Part shown: positions 25,499 through 27,808 of the stretch, one piece after another | Layout: every line of letters starts with the position of its first letter | How positions within the stretch are numbered: position 1 is the first letter of the stretch | From: a virus | Direction: 5' to 3' (one strand) | IMG/VR virus record: IMGVR_UViG_3300044630_005485 | Location: 1-27,808 of that record | DNA: 27,808 nt | Translations under genes and position numbers: made by a program | Notes under the pieces: model-generated | The model's database searches: none | What the model was told of the DNA's origin: nothing | The model's input: the letters and a program-made list of their open reading frames with translations, nothing else

Positions 25499-27118
25499 AT
25501 GGCAGACGTAGTTTTAAGTAGTTGTTGTTATAATAACCTAGTTTATAGTGCAACTAGTTGGCCATATACTACAACAGTAGGTTCTGGTTTTGAAATAACT
25601 AGCGATACTAATATTATAGACGGATGTTATAAAATTGTAACCGGCATCACTACCGGAATTACCGTTACGGTTGATGGTGACGTGTTATCAAACACTGCAT
25701 GTGGTTCAGGTTGTACTGATTATTGTTGTTCAGAATCATTATGTGTTGATATTCCTTTATCAGCATATACAGATTTAAATGATACGTATTATTTATCAGG
25801 AACATATAATAGTAAAGGGTATTGGAGTGGAACAACGGGTAATGGTTTTATATTTTTTGATGGCATAAAATGGTGTTTAAGTACTACTTTAGGCGGTGCT
25901 TGTGATTTTTATGGATCTAACCCTGTAAATCCAATAAACGAGAATTGTCCTGACATTGACGAAACCATAATGTACCAGGGTGTTTGTGTTCCTACACCAA
26001 CACCATATGATCCTTGTAGTGTTTTAGATTTTGATGTTTTTTTAGATTGTGATTTCCCCACACCGACTCCAACTTTAACTCCGACAGCAACACCAACACC
26101 CACACCAACACCCACACCAACCCCAACAGTAGATGCGTGTTTAGGATTTAGTGCAAATATTTCTGTTGTTGAAGTAACCCCAACACCCACACCAACAGTA
26201 ACACCACAACCAACACCTTGTTTTATTGATGTAACACCATCTGCAGATAGTGTAACATATTTAATTGATTCTGGTAAATTTATTTGTACAAGAGTTAAAG
26301 AGTTAGTTGACTGTAACTCTTTTGAAAAATACTACATTACACAGCCTTTAGAAATAAGTGGAACACCAATATCTACAGGTACAACAATATTGGCTGTTGT
26401 TAGTAATCAAATTAAATGTGTTACATACACAAGAGAAACATTTGATAGTACAAATGCTATTTTAGAATTAATTATTAGTGCTTATAGTGGTAATTGTAGT
26501 GTTTGTGTTACCCCAACCCCTACACCTACACCTACGGCAACCCCTACACCTACACCTACGGCAACCCCTACACCTACTCCAACACCAACTTCATATCCTA
26601 TGGGAACTCAATTTATTTTTACTTCATGTACATCAAACACAATGATTATACAAACGGCAGTACCACCATCTAATCTTTGTGAAACAAATGTTTTACAAGA
26701 CGGTAACGGGGATTGTTGGACATACGTTACAAATGTTGTTGGATATTACCCAACAACAGGATTTATAACTTCAAATCAAGATGTATTTACGGCAACAACA
26801 GCAACAACATACGCAACTTGTGTTGAATGTTTTACTCCACCACCAACACCAACCGCAACCTATAAAGAATGGAAAGTTAAAGGAGAATATACTGTGTCTT
26901 GTCCTGTTTGTGAATTAACAAACTTTGGAACAGATATAACAATTTATACATCTTCAAGTGTACTTACATTAACAAATGGTGTCGTAACATACAAAGATAG
27001 TGGGATGACTATCCCATTAAATGTGGATTACATTAAGTACGGAGACTATATATATCAAGTAAACGACACTACGGGTGTATTAACACAAAAATGTAAAGTT
27101 AACGGATTTTGTAGTTAA
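25499..27118 (+). CDS. Cys-rich fibre protein with Pro-Thr linkers (539 residues)
   Basis: A modular appendage protein. Residues 1-186 hold many cysteines in close groups (SSCCYNN, GSGCTDYCCSESLC, then GIKWCLST) and a probable beta module near 78-150. Long Pro-Thr linkers follow at residues 187-210, 227-240 and 338-364, with a short one near 447-454; each separates a folded module of roughly 20-100 residues containing two or more Cys. The last module (about 455-539) ends CKVNGFCS. The layout is that of beads joined by extended stalks. No signal peptide is visible. It directly follows the two glycosyltransferase genes, which makes the Thr-rich linkers possible acceptors. I do not recognise a named family. 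The cysteines may form disulfides outside the cell or bind metal. Confidence 0.78.
   Translation: MADVVLSSCCYNNLVYSATSWPYTTTVGSGFEITSDTNIIDGCYKIVTGITTGITVTVDGDVLSNTACGSGCTDYCCSESLCVDIPLSAYTDLNDTYYLSGTYNSKGYWSGTTGNGFIFFDGIKWCLSTTLGGACDFYGSNPVNPINENCPDIDETIMYQGVCVPTPTPYDPCSVLDFDVFLDCDFPTPTPTLTPTATPTPTPTPTPTPTVDACLGFSANISVVEVTPTPTPTVTPQPTPCFIDVTPSADSVTYLIDSGKFICTRVKELVDCNSFEKYYITQPLEISGTPISTGTTILAVVSNQIKCVTYTRETFDSTNAILELIISAYSGNCSVCVTPTPTPTPTATPTPTPTATPTPTPTPTSYPMGTQFIFTSCTSNTMIIQTAVPPSNLCETNVLQDGNGDCWTYVTNVVGYYPTTGFITSNQDVFTATTATTYATCVECFTPPPTPTATYKEWKVKGEYTVSCPVCELTNFGTDITIYTSSSVLTLTNGVVTYKDSGMTIPLNVDYIKYGDYIYQVNDTTGVLTQKCKVNGFCS
26057..26128 (+). repeat. Pro-Thr linker 1 coding repeat
   Basis: Encodes residues 187-210 of the 539-residue protein as PT dipeptides with one PTLT and one PTAT. 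It contains short 12-base repeats of a CCAACACCCACA type, a different codon pattern from the linker at 22392. Confidence 0.8.
26510..26590 (+). repeat. Pro-Thr linker 3 coding repeat with a 24-bp tandem duplication
   Basis: Encodes residues 338-364 of the 539-residue protein. Bases 26519-26542 and 26543-26566 are identical 24-base units (PTPTPTAT), followed by a partial third copy. Length change in this unit would also keep the frame. Confidence 0.85.
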
Positions 27119-27130
27119 AAAATATAATAT

Positions 27131-27409
27131 ATGATATTAGTAACAATAAATACAATAACATCAGGAGCATCACCATTTGATATATGGGTTTGTGATACTT
27201 GTTATGGGACATGTCAATATATTGACACAATAACAAGTGCACCTTACACATTTACATTACCACCTGTTTATGAAACATACACAAATTATGTTGTTAAATT
27301 AATTGACAATAACGAGTGTGTGTATTGCGATACAGGATCGATATATAAACAATTCCAAAATTCAGATTTATTTGAATTTATGGACGGAACACCATATGAA
27401 TTCCAATAA
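27131..27409 (+). CDS. Small stand-alone SprB-like module protein (92 residues)
   Basis: The third small module gene. Residues 1-68 follow the plan seen at 22560 and 22859: ITSGASPFDIWVCD, a Cys in CQYIDT, a strand region, then YVVKLIDNNECVYC. A short tail (about 75-92) ends in FEFMDGTPYEFQ. It starts 12 bases after the 539-residue gene. It is in the same frame as that gene, but two in-frame TAA codons stand between, so a split is less likely than at 22554. I infer a fibre accessory part or a stand-alone tip module from shared architecture. Confidence 0.7.
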   Translation: MILVTINTITSGASPFDIWVCDTCYGTCQYIDTITSAPYTFTLPPVYETYTNYVVKLIDNNECVYCDTGSIYKQFQNSDLFEFMDGTPYEFQ

Positions 27410-27438
27410 ACTTTATTATAATATAAAAGAATAAAAAA

Positions 27439-27808
27439 ATGGCAAAATTAACAACAAGAAGTACGGCAAGTGGGGTAACAACTCAAGACTTTATACATAT
27501 TGTTATAACGGGAGACACCACACAAGACCCAAATGGTTCTTCATATAAAGCATCAATTGAACAAGTTTTTGATGCACTTAGCGGGTATTGTATTAGTGAC
27601 TTATATGTTTCAAATATACATTCATGTTCACCTTTACGAATAAACCCTTTAGATGAAGGGAACGTTTATTTCGGATCAACTAGTGGAGTAACGATAGATA
27701 TATCAAGTGGTGGTAACATTATGAATCTTGGAAGTGTTAATGTACAATCTGACAATTCAATTAATCCATATACCATAGTTGCTGGATATAACGCAATAAA
27801 TAGAAAAG
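27439..27808 (+). CDS. Tail fibre/appendage protein, N-terminal part (cut by the window end)
   Basis: An open frame of 123 codons starts with ATG at 27439 after an A-rich stretch (AATAAAAAA) and is still open at the last base. It begins MAKLTTRSTASGVTTQDFIH, followed by SSYKASIEQVFDALSG near residues 33-48, a pattern common at the start of phage tail-fibre proteins, where the N-terminus attaches to the particle. The following sequence turns repetitive and beta-like (GNVYFGSTSGVTIDISSGGN, then VAGYNAINRK), as in the shaft of beta-helical or collar-type fibres. The total length and C-terminal domains are outside the window, so the receptor-binding end cannot be described. Confidence 0.72.
   Translation, partial: MAKLTTRSTASGVTTQDFIHIVITGDTTQDPNGSSYKASIEQVFDALSGYCISDLYVSNIHSCSPLRINPLDEGNVYFGSTSGVTIDISSGGNIMNLGSVNVQSDNSINPYTIVAGYNAINRK

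Noticed and set aside
25909-26190. Minus-strand frame reading Val-Gly repeats
   Set aside because: It is the reverse complement of a Pro-Thr linker. All supported genes are on the + strand and this one overlaps a well-supported gene.
1-27808. Stop-codon reassignment (TAG or TGA read as an amino acid), as in some Bacteroidota phages
   Set aside because: All long genes are complete under the standard code. Stops are TAA in all but one case (TGA), and absence of TAG as a stop fits low GC content. No gene appears broken by in-frame TAG or TGA.
1-27808. tRNA or other RNA genes
   Set aside because: No gap is long enough for a tRNA without overlapping a coding gene, and I saw no cloverleaf-like sequence with a CCA end in the gaps.

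Overview
The window is a piece of a large, AT-rich, tailed-phage genome of the contractile-tail (T4-like myovirus) kind. Its host is most likely a member of the Bacteroidota. Three things point to that host: starts are preceded by A-rich stretches with no Shine-Dalgarno sequence, the 829-residue fibre protein carries SprB-type repeats typical of Bacteroidota surface adhesins, and there is a gene of the DUF5522 type, a family I know from Bacteroidota. Every gene I can support is on the + strand. Genes are packed with gaps of 0 to about 70 bases or short overlaps, and no gap exceeds 300 bases. Almost all stops are TAA, one is TGA and none is TAG. I see no tRNA, rRNA, CRISPR array, integrase or insertion sequence.

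Region 1 (1-5140) is replication and nucleotide supply: a FEN-type 5'-3' exonuclease like T4 RNase H, an unidentified 150-residue protein, a DnaB/gp41-type replicative helicase, a compact B12-dependent (class II) ribonucleotide reductase, a possible 26-residue microprotein and a small four-cysteine DUF5522-like protein. It ends in a clear hairpin-plus-T-run terminator at 5111-5140 whose loop holds the last stop codon. Ten bases later comes an AT-rich motif (CTATTTATTA) that recurs upstream of other structural genes and may be a late promoter.

Region 2 (5189-20048) is the baseplate and tail-tip module. Recognisable parts are gp25 and gp6, and a 980-residue protein with a region resembling tail protein I / gp7. 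With them sit a 1609-residue protein carrying an internal membrane-like hydrophobic segment and four unidentified proteins, one with a PKD-like fold.

Region 3 (20067-27808, running off the end) encodes fibre or adhesin parts in a mosaic style: seven SprB-like repeats, small stand-alone SprB-like modules, cysteine-rich modules and long Pro-Thr linkers. Two glycosyltransferase genes (GlcNAc-transferase-like and HtrL/YibB-like) sit in the middle of this block. The most interesting hypothesis from the window is that the phage builds mucin-like Pro/Thr stalks on its fibres and that the adjacent enzymes glycosylate them. A perfect 11-copy 12-bp DNA repeat encodes one stalk and could change its length without breaking the frame.
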